Notes: generated from the sequence alone by a model not told the origin. Positions 17,592-26,482 are shown, counted from the first letter of the stretch. The stretch is DNA of 64,000 nucleotides from Methanocalculus chunghsingensis (GCF_018132105.1 NZ_JWHL01000002.1:1-64000), one strand, 5' to 3'. Translations and numbers: made by a program.

Positions 17592-17909
17592 ATGTACGTG
17601 TTTTCAATCGTCATCGAGAAGGGAGCAAAAGATTCCCTCAAAAAACTTCCAAAAAAGACCCGGCGAATCATCGTTCTGAAGATTCTTGAACTCGCAGAAG
17701 ATCCGTTTCCTGGGGGGAACAAGGAGAGGCCTGAGTGCCCTCATCCTCCTGCCGTCTATCGCCTCCATGTCAGCAGATCTTTTACGATCTTCTATATTAT
17801 TGAGCACGAGGAGAGCATCGTAAAGGTTGAGAAGATCATGACGATCGAAAAGACTCATAAGGAGTACTCGCGCAGGTACGTTCCCCAAACGATTATATTC
17901 CGCTCCTGA
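17592..17909 (+). CDS. RelE/ParE-family toxin (antitoxin truncated)
   Basis: A 105-residue RelE-fold protein: FSIVIEKGAKDSLKKLPKK, then YRLHVSRSFTIFYIIEHEES and KIMTIEKTHKEYSRR. The conserved basic and aromatic pattern (R-LHV-R, FYIIE) fits ribosome-dependent mRNA interferases. The SD CAGGAG abuts the ATG. Only the 3' end of its antitoxin gene remains upstream, yet the toxin frame is open, so it may be weakly expressed, partly inactive, or neutralised in trans. The last 30 bases plus flank recur inverted at 45770-45843. Confidence 0.8.
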   Translation: MYVFSIVIEKGAKDSLKKLPKKTRRIIVLKILELAEDPFPGGNKERPECPHPPAVYRLHVSRSFTIFYIIEHEESIVKVEKIMTIEKTHKEYSRRYVPQTIIFRS

Positions 17910-17971
17910 TTGTGCGAGGCTTGCGTAGTGGCACTACGTATCATACTGTATTCCATGCACAAAAGTTAAAT

Positions 17972-18204
17972 ATGATAATCAGGAGATCAGATCTTGACCA
18001 ATTTCTTCGCCGGACGTTGGCCGTGGCATTGTACCGGGAAGGGCGCCTCTCCCTGGGCAAGGCTGCCGAGCTGGCCGGGGTTCGAACAAATGGGAGATGA
18101 TCCTCCTGCTGGATGAGAAAGGAGTGCCTCCTGACTATGATGCAGAGGATGCAGAAGCTGATCTCAGGACACTTCGATCATACCTGGAACGGAAGAAGGA
18201 ATGA
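17972..18204 (+). pseudogene. UPF0175-family antitoxin, frameshifted
   Basis: The first part reads LDQFLRRTLAVALYREGRLS then LGKAAELAGVRTN. A one-base loss near 18088-18094 then shifts the frame. The downstream frame continues WEMILLLDEKGVPPDYDAED and LRTLRSYLERKKE to a stop at 18202-18204. Together these give a complete UPF0175 protein with its AELAG...WEM helix-turn-helix. Such proteins pair with PIN or RelE-like toxins; none is directly adjacent. Confidence 0.8.
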
Positions 18205-18283
18205 AGTTCGTGTCAACCCGGGTTCCTGCAGATAATCCACTGTGAAAGAAGTTATATCTTTGATCAGCATATAATAGAAATCA

Positions 18284-18469
18284 ATGTCCGCTACGGAGAA
18301 TATTCCCGTCTCAAAAAAGACCTATAACGAGATTCTGGATCTCAGACTCACGAATGAGACGCTCGACGAGACGCTGGCGAGACTGGTAGATAGAATAAAA
18401 AAAGAGCGCCTCGCGGATGATATCGAAGAGGTAATGGCCCGCAATGAATTCGTGGAGTTAGAGCTTTGA
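18284..18469 (+). CDS. RelB-like antitoxin
   Basis: A 61-residue acidic protein. The N-terminus TENIPVSKKTYNEILDLR is a short DNA-binding-like segment. The tail ARLVDRIKKERLADDIEEVM is an amphipathic helix able to wrap a RelE toxin. Its stop overlaps the TTG start of the downstream RelE by three bases. A TATA-like CATATAATAG lies about 20 bases upstream. Confidence 0.75.
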   Translation: MSATENIPVSKKTYNEILDLRLTNETLDETLARLVDRIKKERLADDIEEVMARNEFVELEL

Positions 18470-18756
18470 TATTCCACCTCATGGTGGATAAACGGGGGCT
18501 CGAGTTTCTCAATTCGCTCGATAGCAAAGATCAACGGATTATCAAAGACAAGCTGAAAATTTTACAGGATAATCCATATCCTGGTAAAGATGGAGATAAG
18601 GAAAAACTCCGTACAAATAAGAAGCGGGATTCGTACCGTCTCCATATCGCACGTTCATTCACCGTGATCTATACCATCGATCCAGATAAGAAAAACGTCT
18701 ATATTACTCATATCATGTCTATCGAGAGGGCACACCGAAGATATGGGCGCATGTGA
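18466..18756 (+). CDS. RelE/ParE-family toxin
   Basis: A 96-residue RelE-fold toxin starting with TTG: LMVDKRGLEFLNSLDSKDQR, YRLHIARSFTVIYTIDPDKK, then HIMSIERAHRRYGRM. The R-LHI-RSF and IERAHRRY segments carry the usual catalytic basic residues. It directly follows an intact antitoxin with a TTGA overlap and appears functional. It is a distant paralogue of the RelE at 17.6 kb. Confidence 0.85.
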   Translation: MIFHLMVDKRGLEFLNSLDSKDQRIIKDKLKILQDNPYPGKDGDKEKLRTNKKRDSYRLHIARSFTVIYTIDPDKKNVYITHIMSIERAHRRYGRM

Positions 18757-18772
18757 ATGGGGGGTTATTCGG

Positions 18773-19183
18773 TTATGTCCCATATAAACGGATAGGCAGG
18801 TGCTTTGCATACTGAATAAAATCACGGTCTGAGGTATAAATCTGCAGATCCGCTTCAACTGCCACTGCACAGATTAAAAAGTCTATATGTGATCCCTGAA
18901 CACCGGATCGTCTGCAAATATTAAAAAAATCCGCGGCCCTCTCATAATACTCACGGTAAAGGGGCAGGTCTTCAAAGGACTGCAGATGCTCTTTAAGGTC
19001 ATTGAACTGTGACATTGATGAGATCCCTGAGAGTAGTTCCTGCCTGATTGGGCCGATCATAACAACCCGTGCATCATCGATGAGATCGATCAATGCACTG
19101 ACTGATACTTTTTCATCCTCTGACAGAACACCTCTTCTCCTGAGAGCAAGGGACCAGATTGAGGTATCAACAAGGACTTTCAT
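18773..19183 (-). CDS. vapC: VapC PIN-domain toxin
   Basis: A 136-residue PIN ribonuclease. The acidic residues appear in VLVDTSIW (D6), RQELLSGI (Glu), SHIDFLICAVA and YTSDRDF. VapC toxins cleave specific RNAs with Mg2+ and are bound by VapB. The start overlaps the vapB stop by ATGA. Length and motifs are complete, in contrast to the broken PIN gene at 12.7 kb. Confidence 0.92.
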   Translation of the reverse strand: MKVLVDTSIWSLALRRRGVLSEDEKVSVSALIDLIDDARVVMIGPIRQELLSGISSMSQFNDLKEHLQSFEDLPLYREYYERAADFFNICRRSGVQGSHIDFLICAVAVEADLQIYTSDRDFIQYAKHLPIRLYGT

Positions 19184-19380
19184 CTTCGCAGACGGTGTTT
19201 TTTATAGTCATACTCCGGATCGTACTCTATCTTTCCAAAGAGTTCCGTGATCCGTACCTGTTTTCTTCTCCGAATATATTCTTCAAGAGCTTCAGTAACC
19301 GCGGCCTTCTTTGTGCGGGCACCTCCGATTGCCTGGGCTTCAGCAATGAGATGATCATCGAGTGCAAGATTTGTCCCCAT
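19180..19380 (-). CDS. vapB: VapB antitoxin
   Basis: A 66-residue antitoxin of the short RHH type: TNLALDDHLIAEAQAIGGAR, then TKKAAVTEALEEYIRRR and a C-terminal toxin-binding tail (LFGKIEYDPEYDYKK). The start at 19380 follows an SD GGAGGT. It is coupled to vapC by a 4-bp overlap. Confidence 0.9.
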   Translation of the reverse strand: MGTNLALDDHLIAEAQAIGGARTKKAAVTEALEEYIRRRKQVRITELFGKIEYDPEYDYKKHRLRR

Positions 19381-19539
19381 ACTACACATACCTCCACACG
19401 TTTGGTTACACAATAGAGGGTACATATGCATATATATGTAACTCACATCTCTGATCGTTGACGGGGAAGGTAATGGCGTATCCGAAATTACTCTCTGCTT
19501 CATGGAGTTCAGGGTATCAAGTGATGCAACCCGAAATGA

Positions 19540-19672
19540 GATTTTCACCAATTCCTGACAATGAATTCGAAGAGAACTGGAAGGATTATGTAGAGCAGGA
19601 TATCCACAAGCTCTCTTCAGGAGCACAATTGTTCAGGCAGAAACTCATGTCCCTTATATCAGAGGGGATCTG
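19540..19672 (+). pseudogene. Truncated copy of the RHH-like antitoxin gene
   Basis: Encodes only the C-terminal part (NEFEENWKDYVEQDIHKLS, SGAQLFRQKLMSLISEGI) of the protein at 16685-17122, with nearly identical DNA. The RHH N-terminus and its promoter are missing. Confidence 0.8.
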
Positions 19673-19677
19673 ATGCC

Positions 19678-19990
19678 GTAAGCCGGAAGAATCACACAAT
19701 TATTGCCCGCCTGAAGAAGAAAGGATTCTCAACAGAGATGTCCAGACATATCAAACTGACAGTCCGGCACAATGGGTGCGATACAGCGATCCGAACCTGG
19801 GTATCTCATGGGAAAAAGGAAATACGTGATAAGCTGCTCGGGCTCATGGCAGCAGAGCTTCATCTCTCGAAGCAGCAGTTTATAGAGCTCGTCGATTGCA
19901 CGATCGATGAGCCTGAGCTGATTCTCATTTATAAGGAGAAGGATCTTCTTTACGATCGGTTCTTCTCCAATTTTCCGAAGAGTGGATACT
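19678..19990 (+). pseudogene. Decayed copy of the HicA-like toxin gene
   Basis: Nearly identical to 17127-17402, but the GTG start is now GTA (19678-19680). The stop after KDLL is also lost, so any product starting at a later ATG (19738) would run on antisense through the end of the dehydrogenase gene to about 20178. Core motifs IRTWVSHGKKEIRDKLL and LHLSKQQFIELVDCTID are kept. Confidence 0.75.
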
Positions 19991-20014
19991 ATCAATTCGT
20001 AAGCAGAAACAGAT

Positions 20015-21496
20015 TCAATTCCACTCCCCTCTCCCAACCCCCTTATACACAAACCCCGCCGTCACCCATTCCTCCGGCTCAACAACATTCCTCCCATCCA
20101 CAATCACCGGCTGCTCGCACCCGGAGAGCCGCTTCACATCCTCAGGCACCAGCCCCCGGTACGCCGCATGCCCGGTGAAGATCACCACAGCATCCGCACC
20201 GGCGAGCGCCTGCTCGAGATCCATGGTGAGGCCGCCGTCCGGCTGATCGGGGCTCGGCAGATCCGGCGAGGTGGCGGGATCGACCCAGGGATCGTGTACC
20301 CGGACTGCAGCCCCCGCCGCGGTTGCAGCCTTGAAATACGGTTCAGACGGGCTGTTGCGGGCGTCGTCGCTGTCGTTAATGAAGGCCCAGCCGAGGAGGG
20401 CGATCGTCGCACCTGAAAGGGCCTTGCCCGCCTCTGCCAGTGCGGCCTCGGTGAGGTGGAGCATATGGGCGGGCATAAAGTCGTTGATATCGCGGGCGAG
20501 GGTGTAGAGCGAGGGCCGCCCCTCGGGATAGTCGAGAGCTGCTTCTGCGGACATTCCGGCTTCTGCGGCAAGCTGCACCCCCCGCTCCAGGTGATAGGTA
20601 TCCTTCGTCAGGCAGTGGCCGCCAACCCCGGCGCCGGGCCAGAGGATGGCACGGGTGATCCCCTCGCCCTTCAGCGAGTCGATCCCGGCACGGACATCAT
20701 AAAAGTTCACGCCCATCGCCTCGCAGTAGAGGGCGAGCTGGTTTGCAGCGGCGATCTGGAGGTCGCGGAAGGTGTTCTCGGCGGTCTTCGTCACTTCGGC
20801 GGCGGTTGCGGTCATCGGGATGACGCGGCCCGTCGTCAGGACCGGGGTGTAGAGCTCGACCGCCCGCGCTGTCGAGACGGGATCGATCCCGCCGACGATC
20901 CGGTCATGCTCGCGGATGTTTCTGAGGAGCCGGCCGACCATCACCCGCTCAGGGGCATGGGCGAGGGCGAAGTCCCGGCCGGCAACAAGACCGGACTCCT
21001 CTTCAAGGATCTCCCGGGCCATACCGGCGGTGGTGCCGGGGGTGATGGTCGATTCAAGGACCACGAGCATCCCTGGCCGAAGGTTCCGGCCGACATGCCG
21101 GAGGCCGTCGATGAGCGGGGTGAAGTCAGGGAGAAGATCAGCGGGATCAAGGAACGGGGTCTGGATGGCAAGACATACGGCATCGCAGTCTGCAATCTTT
21201 GAAAAGTCCGGTGTGCAGGAGAAGGTTCCGGCATCCACGACCTTCCGGAGGAGGGGCTCAAGCCCCGGCTCCTCGCCCTTGAGGGGGGACTCGCCCCGGT
21301 TCAGCATCGCGATCTTGTAGCCCGAGGTCTTTGAGTCCCGCTGAAACCCGTAGACATGGGTGATCCCGGGGATATCGGCGAAGAGGACGGCGGCGGGGAT
21401 CCCGACATACCCCATCCCGATGACACCGATGGTCCTGATCGGCCCGCGTTCCGTGATGCGTGTTGCTAGATGATTCTCTGGGTGCTGGTCTGTCAT
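20015..21496 (-). CDS. UDP-N-acetyl-hexosamine 6-dehydrogenase (WbpA/WecC family)
   Basis: A 493-residue UDP-sugar dehydrogenase oxidising C6 to a uronate. It shows GVIGMGYVGIPAA (NAD site), ESTITPGTT, HAPERVMVG and the catalytic Cys in GAGVGGHCLTKDTYHLERG. Start chosen at the second nearby ATG (21496), six bases after GGAG. An insertion-rich N-terminus (FQRDSKTSGYK) differs from the canonical WecC at 33.5 kb. Its operon partners (epimerase, 3-dehydrogenase, 3-aminotransferase) suggest a UDP-2,3-diamino-uronate pathway. The 3' end is overrun antisense by the decayed toxin copy. Confidence 0.85.
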   Translation of the reverse strand: MTDQHPENHLATRITERGPIRTIGVIGMGYVGIPAAVLFADIPGITHVYGFQRDSKTSGYKIAMLNRGESPLKGEEPGLEPLLRKVVDAGTFSCTPDFSKIADCDAVCLAIQTPFLDPADLLPDFTPLIDGLRHVGRNLRPGMLVVLESTITPGTTAGMAREILEEESGLVAGRDFALAHAPERVMVGRLLRNIREHDRIVGGIDPVSTARAVELYTPVLTTGRVIPMTATAAEVTKTAENTFRDLQIAAANQLALYCEAMGVNFYDVRAGIDSLKGEGITRAILWPGAGVGGHCLTKDTYHLERGVQLAAEAGMSAEAALDYPEGRPSLYTLARDINDFMPAHMLHLTEAALAEAGKALSGATIALLGWAFINDSDDARNSPSEPYFKAATAAGAAVRVHDPWVDPATSPDLPSPDQPDGGLTMDLEQALAGADAVVIFTGHAAYRGLVPEDVKRLSGCEQPVIVDGRNVVEPEEWVTAGFVYKGVGRGEWN

Positions 21497-21533
21497 GGTC
21501 ATCTCCTGTGATTTCTTGATAGTAGTATCTCTC

Positions 21534-22607
21534 TTATTCTTTGTCAAATGCACTGATAATCCGTCTGATCTTGTCAGCGGCGGTGCCGTCGCCATAGTGT
21601 GCGGAATGGCTCCCGGAGCGGCCGCCACCTCCGGTCATCTGACTGACTGCTGCAATGATACGGCCGGTATCCGCACCTGCAAGCACGTTCCAGCCATCCT
21701 CCACCGTCTCGACCCATTCTGTATTCTCCCGAAGGGTGATACAGGGGACCTGCAGGATATATGCCTCCTTCTGGACACCGCCTGAGTCGGTGAGGACAGC
21801 GGTAGCCTGGGCGAGCAGCCGGAGCATATCAAGATAGGGGAGCGGCTCGATCAGCCGGACATTCCCTTCAGCAAGGATTCCATACTGCTCAAGGAACTTA
21901 CGCGTCCTCGGGTGTGCCGGAAAGAGCACCGGCCGGTCAAGAGCGGCAAATGCGGCCATGATAGATCTGAGGTTCTGCTCGTCATCGGTGTTGCTGGCAC
22001 GGTGGACGGTGGCGAGGTAATATGTACCAGCATCGAGACCAAGCCGCTCAAGAATATCCGATCTCCCTGCAAGCTCCCGGTTGAAGAGGAGGGCATCGAC
22101 CATCACATCTCCGACATGATACACACCCTTCTCAATACCCTCACGCGCAAGGTTTGCGACCCCGTTCTCAGTCGGAACAAAGAGGAGATCAGACGTATGG
22201 TCCGTTACGATCCGGTTCATCTCTTCAGGCATGCTGCGATCATAACTCCGGAGGCCGGCCTCGATATGCGCTACCGGGATATGCAGTTTGGCTGCCGCCA
22301 GTGAACCGGCGAGTGTGGAGTTGGTGTCGCCATAGACGAGGACCATATCAGGTTCCTCCTTGAGCAGCACCTCTTCAATCGCAAGAAGCATCCGGCCGGT
22401 CTGTGCTCCGTGAGAGCCGGATCCGATCCCGAGATGGTAGTCTGGTGTCGGAATGGATAGTTCCTCAAAGAAGATACCCGACATATTCTCATCATAATGC
22501 TGGCCTGTATGTACCAGGATCTCCTGGTGATCCGTTCTGAGTGCCCGCGAGACCGGTGCGCATTTGATGAACTGGGGCCGGGCACCGATGATGGAGACGA
22601 TCTTCAC
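21534..22607 (-). CDS. Non-hydrolysing UDP-sugar 2-epimerase (WbpI/WecB family)
   Basis: A 357-residue GT-B-fold epimerase: IVSIIGARPQFIKCAPV at the N-terminus, HTGQHYDENMSG, HIEAGLRSYDRSMPEE, TDSGGVQKEA and TLRENTEW. The GARPQFIK start resembles epimerases acting on 2,3-diacetamido-uronates (WbpI type) more than the GTRPEIIK of classical WecB at 36 kb. That is inference. It starts in an ATGA overlap with the oxidoreductase gene and ends 37 bases before the dehydrogenase. Confidence 0.85.
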   Translation of the reverse strand: MKIVSIIGARPQFIKCAPVSRALRTDHQEILVHTGQHYDENMSGIFFEELSIPTPDYHLGIGSGSHGAQTGRMLLAIEEVLLKEEPDMVLVYGDTNSTLAGSLAAAKLHIPVAHIEAGLRSYDRSMPEEMNRIVTDHTSDLLFVPTENGVANLAREGIEKGVYHVGDVMVDALLFNRELAGRSDILERLGLDAGTYYLATVHRASNTDDEQNLRSIMAAFAALDRPVLFPAHPRTRKFLEQYGILAEGNVRLIEPLPYLDMLRLLAQATAVLTDSGGVQKEAYILQVPCITLRENTEWVETVEDGWNVLAGADTGRIIAAVSQMTGGGGRSGSHSAHYGDGTAADKIRRIISAFDKE

Positions 22608-23521
22608 GTCGACATCTCCCGCTTAACCTCGTCACAGATTCGGAGGTTTAAGACTGCCTCTTCAGGAGTGACCAGGAAGGGCTTTCTGTCACGGGCAGCC
22701 CGGACAAATGCCTGGAGTTCGGTCTTTAAGGGCTCAACCTTATTGACCAGGACCTTCTCGATGATATTATCCTGCCGGTACAGGTTATTGGTCTGATCAT
22801 AGGTCTCGGGCTTGCGGTACACGAAGATCTCCTGGGTCATGAAGTCGCCTTCGATCGTCCTCTCCGCTTCTTCTATGTAGATCGACCGGATCTTCTTTGC
22901 AGATTTCCGGGAGGCGGAGAGGTAGAATGCGACGTGATCAAATGATCCTAATACGAGGGCAATATCACCGTTTCCACGGGCATTGAAGGTATAGTCATGA
23001 TCAGGATAGAGGGCGTTGAAGAGGATGTCGATGTCATGGATCATCAGATCCTCGACGATGGAGGCATCGGTGATCCGGCCGGATGCGGGGTTGTGCCGGT
23101 GAAACGCAATATACTTTGGATCGCTCACGATCTTCTGTATCTCAGAAACGATCGGGTTGAATCGCTCGATATGCCCGACTCCAACGGTGATACCATCGGG
23201 TATCTCCCGGATCAGTGCTTCTCCTTCCGTTGCGGTCAGGCAGAGAGGCTTTTCGATGAGAGTATGGACCCCGGATTCGATGATCTGTTTTGCGGTATCA
23301 AAGTGAAACCGTGTCGGTACAGCCAGGGAGACGAGATCCACATTCCTGAGAAGCTCGTCCATCGTCGAGCAGACGGTTGCCCCCGTCCAGGCAGCGACCT
23401 CCTCTGCACTCTCCTTGTTCAGATCAAAGACATAGGTGTCTCCGACCTCCTTCAACTCACTATAGACACGGGCATGGTTTCGGCCCATGATTCCGGTTCC
23501 GATGACGCCAGCATCCATCAT
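22604..23521 (-). CDS. Gfo/Idh/MocA oxidoreductase, UDP-GlcNAc(A) 3-dehydrogenase type
   Basis: A 305-residue NAD-dependent dehydrogenase. N-terminus DAGVIGTGIMGRNHARVYSE with the GxGxxG fold, then the EKPLCLT catalytic motif and GVGHIERFNP. It matches the GnnA/WbpB group, which oxidises C3 of UDP-GlcNAc or UDP-GlcNAcA for transamination by the partner enzyme encoded just upstream. It overlaps both neighbours by four bases, so the three genes are translationally linked. Confidence 0.85.
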   Translation of the reverse strand: MMDAGVIGTGIMGRNHARVYSELKEVGDTYVFDLNKESAEEVAAWTGATVCSTMDELLRNVDLVSLAVPTRFHFDTAKQIIESGVHTLIEKPLCLTATEGEALIREIPDGITVGVGHIERFNPIVSEIQKIVSDPKYIAFHRHNPASGRITDASIVEDLMIHDIDILFNALYPDHDYTFNARGNGDIALVLGSFDHVAFYLSASRKSAKKIRSIYIEEAERTIEGDFMTQEIFVYRKPETYDQTNNLYRQDNIIEKVLVNKVEPLKTELQAFVRAARDRKPFLVTPEEAVLNLRICDEVKREMST

Positions 23522-24603
23522 GGTACAACCTCATTTAAACAATCGACAATATACTTTCGTTCAGCTTCTCCGACACCCGGGTGTACCGGAAGAGAGAGTA
23601 CTGTTGCGGCCAGCTCCTCAGCGACCGGCAATGTCGCTCCCGCCTCATAGACCGGCTGCCTGTGGAGCGGGACCGGGTAGTGGATTGCTGATCCGATCCC
23701 CTTCTCCTTCAGGTACGCCATCAGGGCCTCGCGAGAGAGCGGGGCATCATCTGCCACCCTGATCGCATACTGGTGCCAGACAGGGGTGCAGCCTGGAGCG
23801 ATCCCGGGCGTCAGAATCCCGGGAACCCTGATATGCTCGTTAAAGTATGCTGCGTTCTCCTGCCGTGCCCGGATGAATCCATCCAGTTTTGATAACTGCA
23901 CCCGCCCGATGGCAGCAGCGATATCGGTCATCCGGTAGTTGTACCCGATCTCCGTATGTATGTACTTCTCGGACTGCCCATGATTGATGATCCGCCGGAG
24001 CCGGTCATGGAACGCACCCGACCCGGTCGTCACCATTCCCCCTTCGCCGGTTGCAAGATTCTTGGTTGCATAGAAGGAGAAGCAGGCGAGATCCCCGATT
24101 GAGCCGACCTTCTCTCCGTTGATCATCGCCCCATGGGCCTGGGCAGCATCCTCGATGAAGACAAGTCCCTGATCCGAGCAGATCTCTCTCAGCACAAACG
24201 CATCGCAGGGCTGGCCATAAAGGTGTACCCCGATCACCGCTTTCGTAGCAGGAGTTATCAGCTCAGGAACCGACGCGGGATCGATACAACAGGTATTTTG
24301 CAGAACATCAGCAAAGACCGGTTGTGCCCCTGTCATTGAGACAGAGGATGCAGTGGCAAAGAAAGTAAATGCAGGGACAATCACCTCATCGCCGGAACCC
24401 ACCCCTGCCGCAAGAAGAGCCGCATGAAGGGCGGCGGTTCCGTTGTTCACGGCAACGGCATACGCTGCCCCGCAGTATTTAGCAAACTCTTTTTCAAATG
24501 ATTTCGTGACAGGGCCTTCGGCGATGATGCCGGAGGCGAGGACGGAGGTGACAGCATCCGCCTCTTCTCTGCCTATTGATGGGCGGGCAATTGGTATCTG
24601 CAT
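23518..24603 (-). CDS. DegT-family 3-aminotransferase (GnnB/WbpE-like)
   Basis: A 361-residue PLP enzyme: AVNNGTAALHAALLAAG, EDAAQAHGA (Asp pairing with PLP) and SFYATKNLATGEGG with the Schiff-base Lys. It ends in an ATGA overlap with the 3-dehydrogenase. The pair would install a 3-amino group on the UDP-sugar. The start at 24603 (MQIPIARPSIG) fits the family better than 24618. It is the first gene of the four-gene operon. Confidence 0.85.
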   Translation of the reverse strand: MQIPIARPSIGREEADAVTSVLASGIIAEGPVTKSFEKEFAKYCGAAYAVAVNNGTAALHAALLAAGVGSGDEVIVPAFTFFATASSVSMTGAQPVFADVLQNTCCIDPASVPELITPATKAVIGVHLYGQPCDAFVLREICSDQGLVFIEDAAQAHGAMINGEKVGSIGDLACFSFYATKNLATGEGGMVTTGSGAFHDRLRRIINHGQSEKYIHTEIGYNYRMTDIAAAIGRVQLSKLDGFIRARQENAAYFNEHIRVPGILTPGIAPGCTPVWHQYAIRVADDAPLSREALMAYLKEKGIGSAIHYPVPLHRQPVYEAGATLPVAEELAATVLSLPVHPGVGEAERKYIVDCLNEVVP

Positions 24604-24732
24604 AATAAAACAACTCACTAAAAATTAGTACAATGATAACGATGAACGTGTTTATTCATTATCAAAATACTAAGGTATATAGAATACTCTTTAGGTTAGC
24701 TGACTGCTGCCATTTTATTCTTGAAGATATGA

Positions 24733-25212
24733 TTAAAATTTTTTATAATTCTTCCTGGTCATTACAGAATACACTCCTTCTATCTTTTCAACAACCCTCT
24801 CGATAGCATACTCGCCTTCAACAAGTGCCCGGCCATTAGCATGAATTCTTTCCCTCAATCCGTCATCCATAAGAAGAAACTGCATCGTACGACTGAGTCG
24901 ATAGGATCCCGACTGAAAACAATCCCTGCCTCTTTTTTGTCAATCGTGGCAGATAACGCGCATGATTCTGAAATAATGACCGGGGTATGAAAAGCCCATG
25001 CCTCAAGAACCGTCATCGGAAATGATTCATATACATATGGGAGTACATACAGGTATGCGTCGATATGCAGACACCTTCTTCTGGCCGTAGAGAGGACCGG
25101 TGAAGATCACATTATCTGAAATACCAAGCTTTACTGCCGTCTCCAGCAATTCCTGCTGGCTGCCTCCATCCGGACCAACAATGACAAGAATTATTATTTT
25201 TAAGACCAACAT
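24733..25212 (-). pseudogene. GT4 glycosyltransferase, C-terminal pseudogene
   Basis: Pieces in different frames together give the C-terminal Rossmann domain of a GT4 enzyme. These are LVIVGPDGGSQQELLETAVK and NVIFTGPLYG (about 25190-25085), then YESFPMTVLEAWAFHTPVII with the EX7E motif, then LMDDGLRERIHANGRALVEG to a stop at 24733-24735. At least two frameshifts separate them, and the acceptor-binding N-terminal half is missing. It sits between two intact glycan operons. The remaining bases in 24604-25315 are AT-rich and non-coding. Confidence 0.8.
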
Positions 25213-25315
25213 TGATTTAAGAATACCCTGAGAAAAGAAAATCTTCCCTATGAGGGAAAAAGAGTTGATGTGTTATTGTATACCATAACATTTTCACTTC
25301 TTCTTATATTTTCTT

Positions 25316-26482
25316 TCATTTCTGTATATCATCATAAATTTTCTCAATATCTTGCACAATAGAAGTCCAGTTATATCTTGTTTGTACAAGTTCCTTACCC
25401 CTCTCTGAAAACCGCATTCTCAATGACCCATCCTGAATAATTTTAAGAATGGCTTCCTTCAGTTCTTCCTTTTCGTACGTAACGACAAAACCAACTTCAT
25501 CATTAATCCAATCTAAAAAGTCCCCTTTGTCTGTTGTCACGATGGGTGTACCACAGAGGCATGCTTCAAGAAATGTCATGGGAAAACCAGTGAAACTTGG
25601 GGTCACAAAGACATCAGCATCAACATAGGCGGCCATTTTATCTTCTTTTGAGACAAAACCTGTAAATATCACCATCTCTTCAAGTTTTAATGATTTTACA
25701 AGCTTTTCGAATGATAAATTCGTTCCTTTTACTCCAACTATGACAAGTTTTACCTTTTTATCCTGAGTGTGAATGTCTGCAAAGGAACGAATGAGCAGAT
25801 CAACACCTTTTGTCGGATCCGGTCTTCCTACATATAATATAATTCTATCATCTAATGACATGCCGTAAAGTTGTTTAAAGGTTCCTGGGTTCGGGAGGTG
25901 ATTATAGTCTGAAATATTTATACCATTTGGCACTATTTCAACTTTATTTTGATGTACTCCTAGAGCTATATAACCATTTTTTTCAGTAATATTCAAGGCG
26001 ATTGTTTTATTTGCATATTTGAGTATTCTTTTTCCTATTATATAATCAAATACCTTTTTTTGACGACCTTTTCCTACCAGATATGGCAAGGATCCATGTG
26101 CTTGTACGACATAAGGTATATTATATTTCCTTGCATAATAATATACAATAACTGCGAGAAGAGATCTATGATCGTGAATATGTATACAATCAAAATTTTT
26201 TATTTCTTTTTTCGCAATAAATGGTAAATAATATGGTAGTATTGGTAATGGTTTCCACGGAAAATATCTTCTTAAATTTTCAAAATAGTAGACTTTAAAA
26301 CCCTCCATCTCAACTGGGACATTAGTTATCAAATTATTAGCGATTTTTGAACGATTGGTTGTATATACAGTAATATCATTCCCCATATCTGAAAGTTGTT
26401 TTGATATTTCATACGCCACCCGAGTAACCCCACCCGATTCCCACATAGGTTTGAAAAATGGTGTAACCTGAAGAATTTTCAT
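25316..26482 (-). CDS. GT4-family glycosyltransferase
   Basis: A 388-residue GT-B enzyme. N-terminal acceptor domain: ILQVTPFFKPMWESGGVTRV. C-terminal donor domain: LYVGRPDPTKGVDLLIRSF, MVIFTGFVSKEDKMAAYVD and FTGFPMTFLEACLCGTPIV. The first glutamate of the usual EX7E pair appears replaced by Thr (PSFTGFPMTFLEA), which may affect donor handling. It follows the CapA-like gene by six bases and ends the large operon. Donor and acceptor unknown. Confidence 0.85.
   Translation of the reverse strand: MKILQVTPFFKPMWESGGVTRVAYEISKQLSDMGNDITVYTTNRSKIANNLITNVPVEMEGFKVYYFENLRRYFPWKPLPILPYYLPFIAKKEIKNFDCIHIHDHRSLLAVIVYYYARKYNIPYVVQAHGSLPYLVGKGRQKKVFDYIIGKRILKYANKTIALNITEKNGYIALGVHQNKVEIVPNGINISDYNHLPNPGTFKQLYGMSLDDRIILYVGRPDPTKGVDLLIRSFADIHTQDKKVKLVIVGVKGTNLSFEKLVKSLKLEEMVIFTGFVSKEDKMAAYVDADVFVTPSFTGFPMTFLEACLCGTPIVTTDKGDFLDWINDEVGFVVTYEKEELKEAILKIIQDGSLRMRFSERGKELVQTRYNWTSIVQDIEKIYDDIQK

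Noticed and set aside
20456-21202. Long plus-strand open frame (about 248 codons) opposite the dehydrogenase gene
   Set aside because: It lies entirely antisense to a clearly conserved gene in GC-rich DNA, has no recognisable domain or SD, and its composition mirrors the codon bias of the real strand.
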